Shown here: one piece after another, positions 14,901 through 28,254 of the stretch
How the letters are laid out: each line of letters opens with the position of its first letter
Numbering within the stretch: the stretch's first letter is position 1
DNA from: Azolla caroliniana
Lineage: Eukaryota > Polypodiophyta
DNA: 64,000 nucleotides
Direction of reading: 5' to 3'
NCBI GenBank assembly: GCA_043228905.1
Contig: JBHGNT010000008.1
Location: 372,001 to 436,000 of the forward strand
Notes under the pieces: model-generated
The model's database searches: none
What the model saw: the letters and a program-made list of their open reading frames with translations, nothing else
Told to the model about the DNA's origin: nothing
Made by a program: the position numbers and the translations under genes

Positions 14901-16906
14901 GCTCAAAGTTGTTAATTTCTTCATGTCTGTCGACCTGAGTTTCAAAATCTTAATTTTTTAATTCCATATCATACGTAGTGTTGTTAGCTTCGATTCGCAT
15001 GTTTGAACACTAACATCCAATATCACACGAGCCAGGTCTGAACATTTGAATCAACTCACAGGCTCTACTCAACTCCCTCCTATAATTTGCTAATTTCGTC
15101 ATGTCTCTCGACCTGAGATTCAAAATCTTGAGTTTTTAATTGCATATATAGCTAACATTGTTAGCTTCGATTTGCATGTTTGAACACTAAAATCCGATGT
15201 CACACGGGCCAGGTATGAACATTTTAATTTACTCTCGGGCTCATCTCAACTCCCTCATCAAATTTGGTAATTTCTTCATGTCTCTCGACCTGAGTTTCAA
15301 AATCTTGATTTTTTAATTCCATATCATAGGTAGCGTTGTTAGCTTCGATTCGCATGTTTGAACACTAACATCCGCTATCACACGAGCCAGGTATGAACAT
15401 TTTAATTAACTCACGGGCTCTTCTCAACTCCCTCCTCAAATTTGCTAATTTCGTCATGTCTCTTGACCTGAGATTCAAAATCTTGATTTTTTAATTGCAT
15501 ATCATAGCTAGTGTTGTTAGCTTCGATTCGCATGTTTGAACACAAAAATCCGATGTCACACGAGCCAGGTATGATAATTTTAATTTACTCACGCGCTCTT
15601 CTCAATTCCCTCCTCAAATTTGGTAATTTCTTCATGTCTTTGGACCTGAGTTTCAAAATTAGAGTTTTTAATTCCATATCATAGCTAACGTTGTTAGCTT
15701 CGATTCGCATGTTTGAATACTAAAATCCGATGTCACACTGGTTAGGTATGAACATATTAATTAACTCACGGGCTCTTCTCAACCTCCTCCTCAAATTTGC
15801 TAATTTCGTCATGTCTCTCGACCTAAGTTTCAAAATCTTGATTTTTTAATTCCATATCATAGCTAACATTGTTAGCTTCGATTCACATGTTTGAACACTA
15901 AAATGCGATGTCACACGGGCCAGGTATGAACATTTTAATTTACTCTCGGGCTCTTCTCAATTCCCTCATCAAATTTGGTAATTTCTTCATGTCTCTCGAC
16001 CTGAGTTTCAAAATCTTGATTTTTTAATTCCATATCATAGGTAGCGTTGTTAGCTTCGATTCGCGTGTTTGAACACTAACATCCAATATCACACGAGCCA
16101 GGTATGAACATTTTAATGAACTCACCGGCTCTACTCAACTCCCTCCTCAAATTTGCTAATTTCGTCATGTCTCTCGACCTGAGATTCAAAATCTTGAGTT
16201 TTTAGTTACATATCATAGCTAACATTGTTAGCTTCGATTCGCATGTTTGAACACTAAAATCCGATGTCACACGGGCCAGGTATGAACATTTTAATTTACT
16301 CTCGGGCTCTTCTCAATTCCCTCATCAAATTTGGTAATTTCTTCATGTCTCTCGACCTGAGTTTCAAAATCTTGATTTTTTAATTCCATATCATAGGTAG
16401 CGTTGTTAGCTTCGATTTGCGTGTTTGAACACTAACATCCAATATCACACGAGCCAGGTATGAACATTTTAATTAACTCACGGGCTCTTCTCAACTCCCT
16501 CCTCAAATTTGCTAATTTCGTCATGTCTCTCGACCTGAGTTTCAAATTCTTGATTTTTTAATTCCATATCATAGCTAGTGTTGTTAGCTTCGATTCGCAT
16601 GTTTGAACACAAAAATCCGATGTCACACGAGCCAGGTATGAACATTTTAATTTACTCAAGCGCTCTTCTGAATTCCCTCCTCAAATTTGGTAATTTCTTC
16701 ATGTCTTTTGGACCTGAGTTTCAAAGTCTAGATTTTTTAATTCCATATCATAGGTAGCATTGTAAGCTTCGATTCGCATGTTTGAACACTAACCTCCGAT
16801 ATCACACTAGCCAGGTATGAACATTTTAATTAACTCACGGGCTCTTCTCAACTCCCTCCTCAAATTTGCTAATTTCGTCATGTATCTCGACCTGAGTTTC
16901 AAAATC
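8960..16906 (+). repeat. Satellite array, 178-bp monomers, subfamily A2
   Basis: From about 8,960 the monomers switch from 'cacatgggccagg' to 'cacacgagccagg' and 'cacacgggccagg', and many carry the perfect dyad 'gctaacgttgttagc' (for example 9,468-9,482). Several partial monomers are present, for example near 9,300, 11,050 and 13,436. No gene, RNA or mobile element is seen. Confidence 0.92.
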
Positions 16907-19900
16907 TATGAACATGAGCCATCTATGAACATTTTCATTCATTGAGGAGCTCTTGTCTACGCCTTCCTCAAATTTGCTTTTTCCTTAATGTCTCTCGACT
17001 TGAGGTTCAAAATCTTGATTTTTCAATTCCATATCATAGCTAGATTCGTTAACTTTGATTTTCATGTATAAATACGAAAATCCAATATCACACGAGCCAC
17101 CAATGAACATTTTCATTCATTGAGGATGTCTTCTCTACGCCTTCTTCAAATTTGCTTTTTCATTCATGTCTCTCGATTTGAGGTTCAAAATCATGATTTT
17201 TTAACTCCATATCATAACTAGATTCATTACCTTCGATTGGCAAGTTTAAACACCAAAATCCGATATCACACGAGATCTTGTCTATGCCTTCCTCAAAATT
17301 TCTTTTTTCTTCTTTTCTCTTGACCTGAGTTTCAAAATCTTGATTTTTCAATTCTATATTATAGCTAGATTCCTTACCTTCGATTCGCAAGTTTAACCAC
17401 CAAAATCCGATATAACACGAGCCATTTATGAACATTTTCATTCATTGAGGAGCTCTTGTCCTTGCCTTCCTCAAAATTGTTTTTTTCTTCCTTTCTCTCG
17501 ACCTGAGTTTCAAAATCTTGATTTTTAAATTCCATATCATAGCTAGATTCCTTACCTTCGATTCGCAAGTTTAACCACCAAAATCCGATATCACACGAGC
17601 TACCTATGAACATTGTCATTCATTGAGGAGCTCTTGTCTATGCCTTCCTCAAAATTGCTTTTTTCTTCTTTTCTCTCGACCTGAGTGTCAAAATCTTGAT
17701 TTTTCAATTCTATATTATAGACTACATCGTTAGCTTCGATTGGCAAGTTTAAACACCAAAATCCGATATCACATGAGCCATCTATGAACATTTTCATTCC
17801 TTGAGGACGTCTTGTCTACGCCTTGCTCAAATTTGCATTTTCCTTCATGTCTCTCGACTTGAGGTTCAAAATCTTGATTTTTCAATTCCATATCATAGCT
17901 AGATTCGTAAAGTTTGATTTGCATGTAGAAATACGAAAATCCAATATCACACGAGCCATCGATGAACATTTTCATTCATTGAGGATGTGTTCTCTACGCC
18001 TTCCTCAAATTTGCTTTTTCCTTCATGTCTCTCGATTTGAGGTTCAAAATCATGATTTTTTAACTCCATATCATAACTAGATTCATTACCTTCGATTGGC
18101 AAGTTTAAACACCAAAATCCGATATCACACGAGATCTTGTCTATGCCTTCCTCAAAATTTCTTTTTTCTTCTTTTCTCTCGACCTGAGTTTCAAAATCTT
18201 GATTTTTCAATTCTATATTATAGACTACATCGTTAGCTTCGATTGGCAAGTTTAAACACCAAAATCCGATATCACATGAGCCATCTATGAACATTTTCAT
18301 TCCTTGAGGACGTCTTGTCTACGCCTTGCTCAAATTTGCATTTTCCTTCATGTCTCTCGACTTGAGGTTCAAAATCTTGATTTTTCAATTCCATATCATA
18401 GCTAGATTCGTAAAGTTTGATTTGCATGTAGAAATACGAAAATCCAATATCACACGAGCCATCGATGAACATTTTCATTCATTGAGGATGTGTTCTCTAC
18501 GCCTTCCTCAAATTTGCTTTTTCCTTCATGTCTCTCGATTTGAGGTTCAAAATGATGATTTTTTAACTCCATATCATAACTAGATTCATTACCTTCGATT
18601 GGCAAGTTTAAACACCAAAATCCGATATCACACGAGATCTTGTCTATGCCTTCCTCAAAATTTCTTTTTTCTTCTTTTCTCTCGACCTGAGTTTCAAAAT
18701 CTTGATTTTTCAATTCTATATTATAGACTACATCGTTAGCTTCGATTGGCAAGTTTAAACACCAAAATCCGATATCACATGAGCCATCTATGAACATTTT
18801 CATTCCTTGAGGACGTCTTGTCTACGCCTTGCTCAAATTTGCATTTTCCTTCATGTCTCTCGACTTGAGGTTCAAAATCTTGATTTTTCAATTCCATATC
18901 ATAGCTAGATTCGTTAAGTTTGATTCGCATGTAGAAATGCGAAAATCCAAAATCACACGAGCCACCGATGAACATTTTCATTCATTGAGGATGTCTTCTC
19001 TACGCCTTCCTCAAATTTACTTTTTCCTTCATGTCTCTCGATTTGAGGTTCAAAATCATGATTTTTTAACTCCATATCATAACTAGATTCATTACCTTCG
19101 ATTGGCAAGTTTAAACACCAAAATCCGATATCACACGAGCTCTTGTCTATGCCTTCCTCAAAATTTCTTTTTTCTTCTCTTCTCTCGACCTGAGTTTCAA
19201 AATCTTGATTTTTCAATTCTATATTATAGACTACATCGTTAGCTTCGATTGGCAAGTTTAAACACCAAAATCCGATATCACATGAGCCATCTATGAACAT
19301 TTTCATTCCTTGAGGAGGTCTTGTCTACGCCTTGCTCAAATTTGCATTTTCCTTCATGTCTCTCGACTTGAGGTTCAAAATCTTGATTTTTAAATTCCAT
19401 ATCATAGCTAGATTCGTTATCTTCGATTCGCATGTTTAACCACCAAAATCCGATATCACACGAGCTACCTATGAACATTGTCATTCATTGAGGAGCTCTT
19501 GTCTATGCCTTCCTCAAAATTTCTTTTCTCTTCTTTTCTCTCCACCTAAGTTTCAAAATCTTGATTTTTCAATTCTATATTATAGCTAGATTCCTTACCT
19601 TCGATTCGCAAGTTTAAACACCAAAATCCGATATCACACGAGCCATCTCTGACCATTTTCATTCATTGAGGAGCTCTTGTCAATGCCTACCTCAAAATTC
19701 CTTTTTTCTTCTTTTCTCTCGATCTGAGTTTCAAAATCTTGATTTTTCAATTCTATATTATAGACTACTTCGTTACCTTCGATTCGCAAGTTTAAACACC
19801 AAAATCCGATATCACACGAGCCATCTCTGACCATTTTCATTCATTGAGGATCTCTTGTCTATGCCTTCCTCAAAATTCCTTTTTTCTTCTTTTCTGTCGA

Positions 19901-22358
19901 CCTGAGTTTCAAAATCTTGATTTTTCAATTCTATATTATAGACTACTTCGTTATCTTCGACTCGCAAATTTAAACACCAAAATCCGATATCACACGAGCC
20001 ATTTATGAACAGTTTCATTCATTGAGGAGCTCTTGTCTATGCCTTCCTCAAATTTGCTTTTTTCTTCTTTTCTCTCGACCTGAGTTTCAAAATCTTGATT
20101 TTTAAATTCCATATCATAGCTAGGTTCCTTACCTTCGATTCGCATGTTTAACCACCAAAATCCGATATCACACGAGCTACCTATGAACATTTTCATTGCT
20201 TGAGGATGTCTTATCTACGCCTGGCTCAAATTTGCATTTTCCTTCATGTCTCTGGACTTGAGGTTCAAAATCTTGATTTTTGAATTCCATATCATTGCTA
20301 GATTCCTTAACTTTGATTGTCAAGTTTAAACACCAAAATCCGATATCACACGAGCCATCTATGAACATTTTCATTCATTGAGGAGGTCTTGTGTACGCCT
20401 TCCTCAAATTTTCTTTTTCCTTCATGTCTCTCGACTTGAGGTTCAAACTCTTGATTTTTAAATTCCATATCATAGCTAGATTCGTTACCTTCGATGCACA
20501 TGTTTAAATACGAAAATCCGATATCACTCGAGCCATTTATGAACATTTTCATTCATTGAGGAGCTATTGTCTATGCCTTCCTAAAAATTTCTTTTTTCTT
20601 CTTTTCTCTCGACCTGAGTTTAAAATGTTGATTTTTCAATTCCATATCATAGCTAGATTCATTACCTTCAATTCCCATGTAGAAACACCAAAATCCGATA
20701 TCACACGAGCCATTTATGAACATTTCCATTCATTGAGGAGCTCTTGTCTATGCCTTTCTCTACACTGCTTTTTCCTTCATGTCTGTCGACTTGAATTTCA
20801 AAATCTTGATTTTTAAATTCCATATCATAGCTAGATTCCTTACCTTCGATTCGCAAGTTTAAACACCAAAATCCGATATCACACGAGCCATCTCTAACCA
20901 TTTTCATTCATTGAGGAGCTCTTGTCTATGCCTTTCTCAAAATTCCTTTTTTCTTCTTTTCTCTCGACCTGAGTTTCAAAATCTTGATTTTTCAATTTTA
21001 TATTATAGACTACTTCGTTACCTTCGATTCGCAAGTTTAAACACCAAAATCCGATATCACACGAGCCATTTATGAACAGTTTCATTCATTGAGGAGCTCT
21101 TGTCTATGCCTTCCTCAAAATTGCTTTTTTCTTCTTTTCTCTCGACCTGAGTTTCAAAATCTTGATTTTTAAATTCCATATCATAGCTAGATTCCTTACC
21201 TTCGATTCGCATGTTTAACCACCAAAATCCGATATCACCCGAGCTACCTATGAACATTTTTATTCCTTGAGGACGTCTTCTCTACGCCTTGCTCAAATTT
21301 GCATTTTCCTTCATGTCTCTCAACTTGAGGTTCAAAATCTTGATTTTTCAATTCCATATCATAGCTAGAGTCCTTACCTTCGATTGGCAAGTTTCAACAC
21401 CAAAATTCGATATCACACGAGCCATCTATGAACATTTTCATTCATTGAGGAGGTCTTGTGTACGCCTTCCTCAAATTTTCTTTTTCCTTCATGTCTCTCG
21501 ACTTGACGTTCAAACTCTTGATTTTTCAATTCCATATCATAGCTAGATTCGTTACCTTCGACTCACATGTTTAAATACCAAAATCCGATATCACACGAGC
21601 CATTTATGAACAGTTTCATTCATTGAGGAGCTCTTGTCTATGCCTTCCTCAAAATTGCTTTTTTCTTCTTTTCTCTTGACCTGAGTTTCAAAATCTTGAT
21701 TTTTTAATTCCATATCATAGCTAGATTCGTTACCTTCGATTCGTTGTCTATGCCTTTCTCAAAATTACTTTTTTCTTCTTTTCTCTCGACCTGAGTTTCA
21801 AAATCTTGATTTTTAAATTCTTTATTAAAGACTACTTCGTTACCTTCGATTCACAAATTTAAACACCAAAATCCGATATCACACGAGCCATCTCTGTCCA
21901 TTTTCATTCATTGAGGAGGTCTTGTCTATGCCTTCCTCAAAATTGCGTTTTTGTTCTTTTCTGTCGACCTGAGTTTCAAAATCCTTATTTTTCAATTCTA
22001 TATTATAGACTACATCGTTACCTTCGATTGGCAAGTTTAAACACCAAAATCCGATATCACACGAGCCATCTATGAACATTTTCATTCCTTAAGAACGTCT
22101 TGTCTACGCCTTGCTCAAATTTGCATTTTCCTTCATGTCTCTCGACTTGAGGTTCAAAATCTTGATTTTTCAATTCCATATCATAGCTAGATTCCTTACC
22201 TTCGATTGGCAAGTTTAAACACCAAAATCCGATATCGCACGAGCCATCTGTGTACGCCTTCCTCAAATTTTCTTTTTCCTTCATGTCTCTCGACTTGAGG
22301 TTCAAACTCTTGATTTTTCAATTCCATATCATAGCTAGATTCGTTACCTTCGATTCGC
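16907..22358 (+). repeat. Satellite array, 178-bp monomers, subfamily B
   Basis: B begins where an A2 monomer breaks at 'caaaatctatgaacatgagcc'. B monomers carry 'cattcattgaggagctc', 'cttgtctacgccttcc', 'gctagattc', 'ttaccttcgattcg' and 'gtttaaacaccaaaatcc'. Most hold an open minus-strand frame of about 65-68 codons that begins within the previous monomer and overlaps it by about 29 bases. I treat these as satellite shadows and not genes. Confidence 0.92.
17769..19277 (+). repeat. 503-bp higher-order repeat, three copies
   Basis: Equivalent points occur at 17,769, 18,272, 18,775 and 19,278, an exact 503-base spacing. The unit is three B monomers, one of which lacks 31 bases (2 x 178 + 147): the 'ccatctatgaac...gaggag' segment is missing between 'cacacgag' and 'tcttgtctatgcc'. 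The third copy is somewhat diverged. The second 17-kb segment carries only two copies (37,226-38,231). Confidence 0.93.
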
Positions 22359-23467
22359 ATGTTTGAACACGAAAATCCAATATCACACGAGCCAGGTCTG
22401 AACATTTTAATCAACTCACAGGCTCTACTCAACTCCCTCCTATAATTTGCTAATTTCGTCATGTCTCTCGACCTGAGATTCAAAATCTTGAGTTTTTAAT
22501 TGCATATCATAGCTAACATTGTTCGCTTCGATTCGCATGTTTGAACACTAAAATCCGATGTCACACGGGCTAGGTATGAACATTTTAATTTACTCTCGGG
22601 CTCTTTTCAACTCCCTCATCAAATTTGGTAATTTCTTCATGTCTCTCGACCTGAGTTTCAAAATCTTGATTTTTTAATTCCATATCATAGGTAGCGTTGG
22701 TAATTTCATCATGTCTCTCGACCTGAGTTTTAAAATCCTTATTTTTTTATTCCATATCATAGCTAACGTTGTTAGCTTCGATTCGCTTTTTGGACATTAA
22801 CATCCGATATCACACGAGCCAGGTATGACAATTTTAATTTACTCACGCGCTCTTCTCAATTCGCTCCTCAAATTTGGTAATTACAATTTTAATTTACTCA
22901 CGACCTCTTCTCAAGTCTCTGCTCAAATTTGGTAATTTCTTCATGTCTGTCGACCTGAGTTACAAAATCTTGATTTTTGAATTCAATATCGTAGGTAGCG
23001 TTGTTAGCTTCGATTCGCATGTTTGAACACTAAAATCCGATATCACACGAGCCAGGTATGAACATTTTAATTAACTCACGAGCTCTTCTCAAATCCCTCA
23101 TCAAATTTGGTAATTTCGTCATGTCTCTCGACCTGAGTTTCAAAATCTTGATTTTTCTAATTCTAGATCATAGCTAACATTGTTAGCTTTGATTTGCATG
23201 TTTGAACACTAAAATCCGATGTCACACGGGCCAGGTATGAACATTTTAATTTACTCTCGGGCTCATCTCAACTCCCTCATCAAATTTGGTAATTTCTTCA
23301 TGTGTCTCGACCTGAGTTGCAAAATCTTGATTTTTTAATTCCATATCATAGGTAGCGTTGTTAGCTTCGATTCGCATGTTTGAACACTGACATCCGATAT
23401 CACACGAGCCAGGTATGAACATTTTAATTAACTCACGGGCTCTTCTCAACTCCCTCCTCAAATTTGC
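22359..23467 (+). repeat. Satellite array, subfamily A2, with truncated monomers
   Basis: The B-to-A2 switch falls inside the monomer at 'ttaccttcgattcgcatg', after which A2 features return. Near 22,695 a monomer is cut short ('gtagcgttggtaatttc'), and near 22,878 another partial monomer occurs. The same features recur at 41,313 onward, where two additional monomers (356 bp) are present near 42,305-42,660. Confidence 0.88.
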
Positions 23468-24840
23468 TAGTATTGTTAGCTTCGATTCGCATATTTAAAC
23501 ATTAAAATCCGATATCAGATGGGCCAGGTATGAACATTTTAATTTAATCTCGGGCTCCTCTCTACTCCCTCCTCTAATTTGGGAATGTCTTCATATCTCT
23601 CGACCTGAGTTTCAAAATCTTGATTTTTTAATTCCATGTCATAGGTAGCTTTGTTAGCTTCAATTCGCATATTTGAACACTAAAATCCGATATCACATGG
23701 GCCAGGTATGAACATTTTAATTTACTCTCGGCCTCTTCTCTACTCCCTCCTCTAATTTAGTAATTTCTTCATGTCTCTCGATCTGAGTTTCAAAACCTTG
23801 ATTTTTTAATTCCATATCATAGCTAGCCTTGTTAGCTTCGATTCGTATGTTTGAACACTAAAATCCGATATCACATGGCCCAGGTATGAACATTTTAATT
23901 TACTCTCGGGCTCTTCTCAACTCCCTCCTCAAATCTGGTAATTTCTTCATGTCTCTCGACGTGAGTTTCAAAAGCTTGATTTTTTAATTCTATATCATAG
24001 GTAGCTTTGTTAGCTTCGATTTGCATATTTGAACACTAAAATCCGATATCACATGGGCCAGATATGAACATTTTAATTTACTCTCGGGCGCCTCTCTACT
24101 CCCTCCTCTAATTTGGGAATGTCTTCATGTCTCTCAACCTGAGTTTCAAAATCTTGATTTTTTAATTCCATCTCATAGGTACCTTTGTTAGCTTCAATCT
24201 TGATTTTTTAATTCCATCTTGATTTTTTAATTCCATCTCATTTTTGAACACTAAAATCAGATATCACATGGGCCAGGTATGAACATTTTAATTTACTCTC
24301 GGCCTCTTCTCAACTCCCTCCTCAAATTTGGTAATTTCTTCATGTCTCTCGACGTGAGTTTTAAAATCCTGATTTTTTAATTCCATATCATAGGTAGGTT
24401 GGTTAGCTTTAATTCTCATGGCTGAACAATAAAATCCGATATCACATGGGCCAGGTATGAACATTTTAATTTACTCTCGGCCTCTTCTCTACTCCCTCCT
24501 CTAATTTTGTAATTTCTTTATGTCTCTCAACCTGAGTTTCATAACCTTGATTTCTTAAGTCCATATCATCGCTAGTGTTGTTAGTTTCGATTCGCATGTT
24601 TGAACACTAAAATCCGATATCACACGAGCCAGGTATGCACTGTGTAATTTACTCACGCGCTCTTCTCAACTCCCTCATCAAATTTGGTAATTCCTTCATG
24701 TGTCTCGACCTGAGTTTCAAAATCTTGATTTTTTAATTCCATATCATATCTAGTGTTGTTATCTTCGATTCCCATGTTTGAAAACTAACATCCGATGTCA
24801 CACGAGCCAGGTATGACAATTTTAATTTACTCACGCGCTT
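23468..24840 (+). repeat. 1.37-kb extra copy of the 7,875-9,247 segment
   Basis: Starting at 'tattgttagcttcg', this block matches 7,875-9,247 (offset 15,593), including the 'tatcagatggg' monomer, the 19-bp micro-duplication and the A1-to-A2 transition. It ends at 'cacgcgctt', joined directly to 'tgttagcttcg' of an A1 monomer at 24,841. A third copy of the same segment lies in register in the second large repeat (about 27,172-28,541). Confidence 0.88.
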
Positions 24841-27800
24841 TGTTAGCTTCGATTCGCATATTTGAACACTAAAATCCGATATCACATGGGCCAGGTATGA
24901 ACATTTTAATTTACTCTCGGGCTCCTCTCTACTCCGTCCTCTAATTTGGGAATGTCTTCATGTCTCTTGACCTGAGTTTCAAAATCTTGATTATTTAATT
25001 CGATATCATAGGTACCTTTGTTAGCTTCGATTCGCATGTTTGAACACTAAAATCCGATATCACATGGGCCAGGTATGAACATTTTAATTTACTCTCGGCC
25101 TCTTCTCTACTCCCTCCTCTAATTTGGTAATTTCTTCATGTCTCTCGACCTGAGTTTCAAAACCTTGATTTTTTAATTCCATATCATAGCTAGCCTTGTT
25201 AGCTTCGATTCGTATGTTTGAACACTAAAATCCGATATCACATGGGCCAGGTATGAACATTTTAATTTACTCTCGGCCTCTTCTCTACTCCCTCCTCTAA
25301 TTTGGTAATTTCTTCATGTCTCTCGACCTGAGTTTCAAAACCTTGATTTTTTCATTCCATATCATAGCTAGCCTTGTTAGCTTCAATTCGCATGTTTGAA
25401 CACTAAAATCCGATATCACATGGGCCAGGTATGAACATTTTAATTTACTCTCGGCCTCTTCTCTACTCCCTCCTCTAATTTGGTAATTTCTTCATGTCTC
25501 TCGACCTGAGTTTCAAAACCTTGATTTTTTCATTCCATATCATAGCTAGCCTTGTTAGCTTCGATTCGCATATTTGAACACTAACATCCGATATCACATG
25601 GGCCAGGTATGAACATTTCAATTTACTCTCGGGCTCCTCTCTACTCCGTCCTCTAATTTGGGAATATCTTCATGTCTCTTCACCTGAGTTTCAAAATCTT
25701 GATTATTTAATTCGATATCATAGGTACCTTTGTTAGCTTCGATTCGCATGTTTGAGCACTAAAATCCGATATCACATGGGCCAGGTATGAACATTTTAAT
25801 TTACTCTCGGCCTCTTCTCTACTCCCTCCTCTAATTTGGTAATTTCTTCATGTCTCTCGACCTGAGTTTCAAAACCTTGATTTTTTAATTCCATATCATA
25901 GCTAGCCTTGTTAGCTTCAATTCGCATGTTTGAACACTAAAATCCGATATCACATGGGCCAGGTATGAACATTTTAATTTACTCTCGGGCTCTTCTCAAA
26001 TCCCTCCTCAAATTGGGTAATGTCTTCATGTCTCTCGACGTGAGTTTCGAAAGCTTGATTTTTTAATTCCATGTCATAGGTAGCTTTGTTAGCTTCGATT
26101 CGCATATTTGAACACTAAACTCCGATATCACATGGGCCAGGTATGAACATTTTAATTTACTCTCGGGCTCCTCTCTACTCCGTCCTCTAATTTGGGAATA
26201 TCTTCATGTCTCTTGACCTGAGTTTCAAAATCTTGATTATTTAATTCGATATCATAGGTACCTTTGTTAGCTTCGATTCGCATGTTTGAACACTAAAATC
26301 CGATATCACATGGGCCAGGTATGAACATTTTAATTTACTCTCGGCCTCTTCTCTACTCCCTCCTCAAATTTGGTAATTTCTTCATGTCTCTCGACCTGAG
26401 TTTCGAAACCTTGATTTTTCAATTCCATATCATAGCTAGCCTTGTTAGCTTCGATTCGTATGTTTGAACACTAAAATCCGATATCACATGGGCCAGGTAT
26501 GAACATTTTAATTTACTCTCGACCTCTTCTCTACTCCCTCCTCTAATTTGGTAATTTCTTCATGTCTCTCGACCTGAGTTTCAAAACCTTGATTTTTTAA
26601 TTCCATATCATAGTTAGCCTTGTTAGCTTCGATTCGTATGTTTGAACACTAAAATCCAATATCACATGGGCCAGGTATGAACATTTTAATTTACTCTCGG
26701 GATCTTCTCAACTCCATCCTCAAATTTGGTAATTTCTTCATGTGTCTCGACGTGAGTTTCAAAAGCTTGATTTTTTAATTCCATATCATAGGTAGCTTTG
26801 TTAGCTTCGATTCTCATATTTGAACACTAAAATCCTCTCGGGTATGAACATTTTAATTTACTCTCGGGCCAGGTATGAACATTTTAATTTACTCTCGGGC
26901 TCCTCTCTACTCCCTCCTCTAATTTGGGAATGTCTTCATGTCTCTCGACCTGAGTTTCAAAATCTTGATTTTCGAATTCCATAACATAGCTCGCATTGTT
27001 AGCTTTGATTCGCATATTTGAACACTAAAATCTGATATCACATGGGCCAGGTATGAACATTTTAATTTACTCTCGGCCTCTTCTCTACTCCCTCCTCTAA
27101 TTTAGTAATTTCTTCATGTCTCTCGACCTGAGTTTCAAAATCTTGATTTTTGAATTCCATAACATAGCTCGTATTGTTAGCTTCGATTCGCATATTTAAA
27201 CACTAAAATCCGATATCAGATGGGCCAGGTATGAACATTTTAATTTAATCTCGGGCTCGTCTCTACTCCCTCCTCTAATTTGGGAATGTCTTCATATCTC
27301 TCGACCTGAGTTTCAAAATCTTGATTTTTTAATTCCATGTCATAGGTAGCTTTGTTAGCTTCAATTCGCATATTTGAACACTAAAATCCGATATCACATG
27401 GGCCAGGTATGAACATTTTAATTTACTCTCGGCCTCTTCTCTACTCCCTCCTCTAATTTAGTAATTTCTTCATGTCTCTCGACCTGAGTTTTAAAACCTT
27501 GATTTTTTAATTCCATATCATAGCTAGCCTTTTTAGCTTCGATTCGTATATTTGAACACTAAAATCCGATATCACATGGGCCAGGTATGAACATTTTAAT
27601 TTACTCTCGGGCTCTTCTCAACTCCCTCCTCAAATCTGGTAATTTCTTCATGTCTCTCGACGTGAGTTTCAAAAGCTTGATTTTTTAATTCTATATCATA
27701 GGTAGCTTTGTTAGCTTCGATTTGCATATTTGAACACTAAAATCCGATATCATATGGGCCAGGTATGAACATTTTAATTTACTCTCGGGCGCCTCTCTAC

Positions 27801-28254
27801 GCCCTCCTCTAATTTGGGAATGTCTTCATGTCTCTCGACCTGAGTTTCAAAATCTTGATTTTTTAATTCCATCTCATAGGTACCTTTGTTAGCTTCAATC
27901 TTGATTTTTTAATTCCATCTTGATTTTTTAATTCCATCTCATTTTTGAACACTAAAATCAGATATCACATGGGCCAGGTATGAACATTTTAATTTACTCT
28001 CGGCCTCTTCTCAACTCCCTCCTCAAATTTGGTAATTTCTTCATGTCTCTCGACGTGAGTTTTAAAATCCTGATTTTTTAATTCCATATCATAGGTAGGT
28101 TGGTTAGCTTTAATTCTCATGGCTGAACAATAAAATCCGATATCACATGGGCCAGGTATGAACATTTTAATTTACTCTCGGCCTCTTCTCTACTCCCTCC
28201 TCTAATTTTGTAATTTCTTTATGTCTCTCAACCTGAGTTTCATAACCTTGATTT
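24841..28254 (+). repeat. Satellite array, 178-bp monomers, subfamily A1
   Basis: A1 monomers as in 641-8,959. The part before about 25,760 resembles 600-1,150. From about 25,760 it is collinear with 6,490 onward and forms the start of the second large repeat copy. No gene is seen. Confidence 0.9.
26834..26885 (+). repeat. Rearranged monomer with partial internal duplication
   Basis: Where copy 1 reads 'aatccgatatcac', this copy reads 'aatcctctcggg', followed by two adjacent occurrences of the 'tatgaacattttaatttac' segment. The change adds 20 bases and accounts for the offset shift from 19,274 to 19,294 between the two large repeat copies. Confidence 0.85.

Larger units (their letters stand above)
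6490..23467 (+). repeat. Large segmental repeat, copy 1 (about 17 kb)
   Basis: This stretch (A1 tail, A2, B, A2) is repeated in the same order at 25,760-42,776. Offsets read from shared landmarks are 19,274 near 6,841, 19,294 near 7,878, 19,279 near 11,639, 19,457 near 13,145-17,160, 18,954 near 19,278-22,358 and 19,310 near 23,381. Base differences are sparse in the parts compared by eye. The copy ends abruptly near 23,467, where an A2 monomer is joined to an A1 monomer. Confidence 0.9.

Noticed and set aside
17947-19306. 117-codon minus-strand frames in B
   Set aside because: They arise only because a 31-bp deletion joins the frames of two monomers, and they repeat with the 503-bp unit. 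No independent coding evidence.
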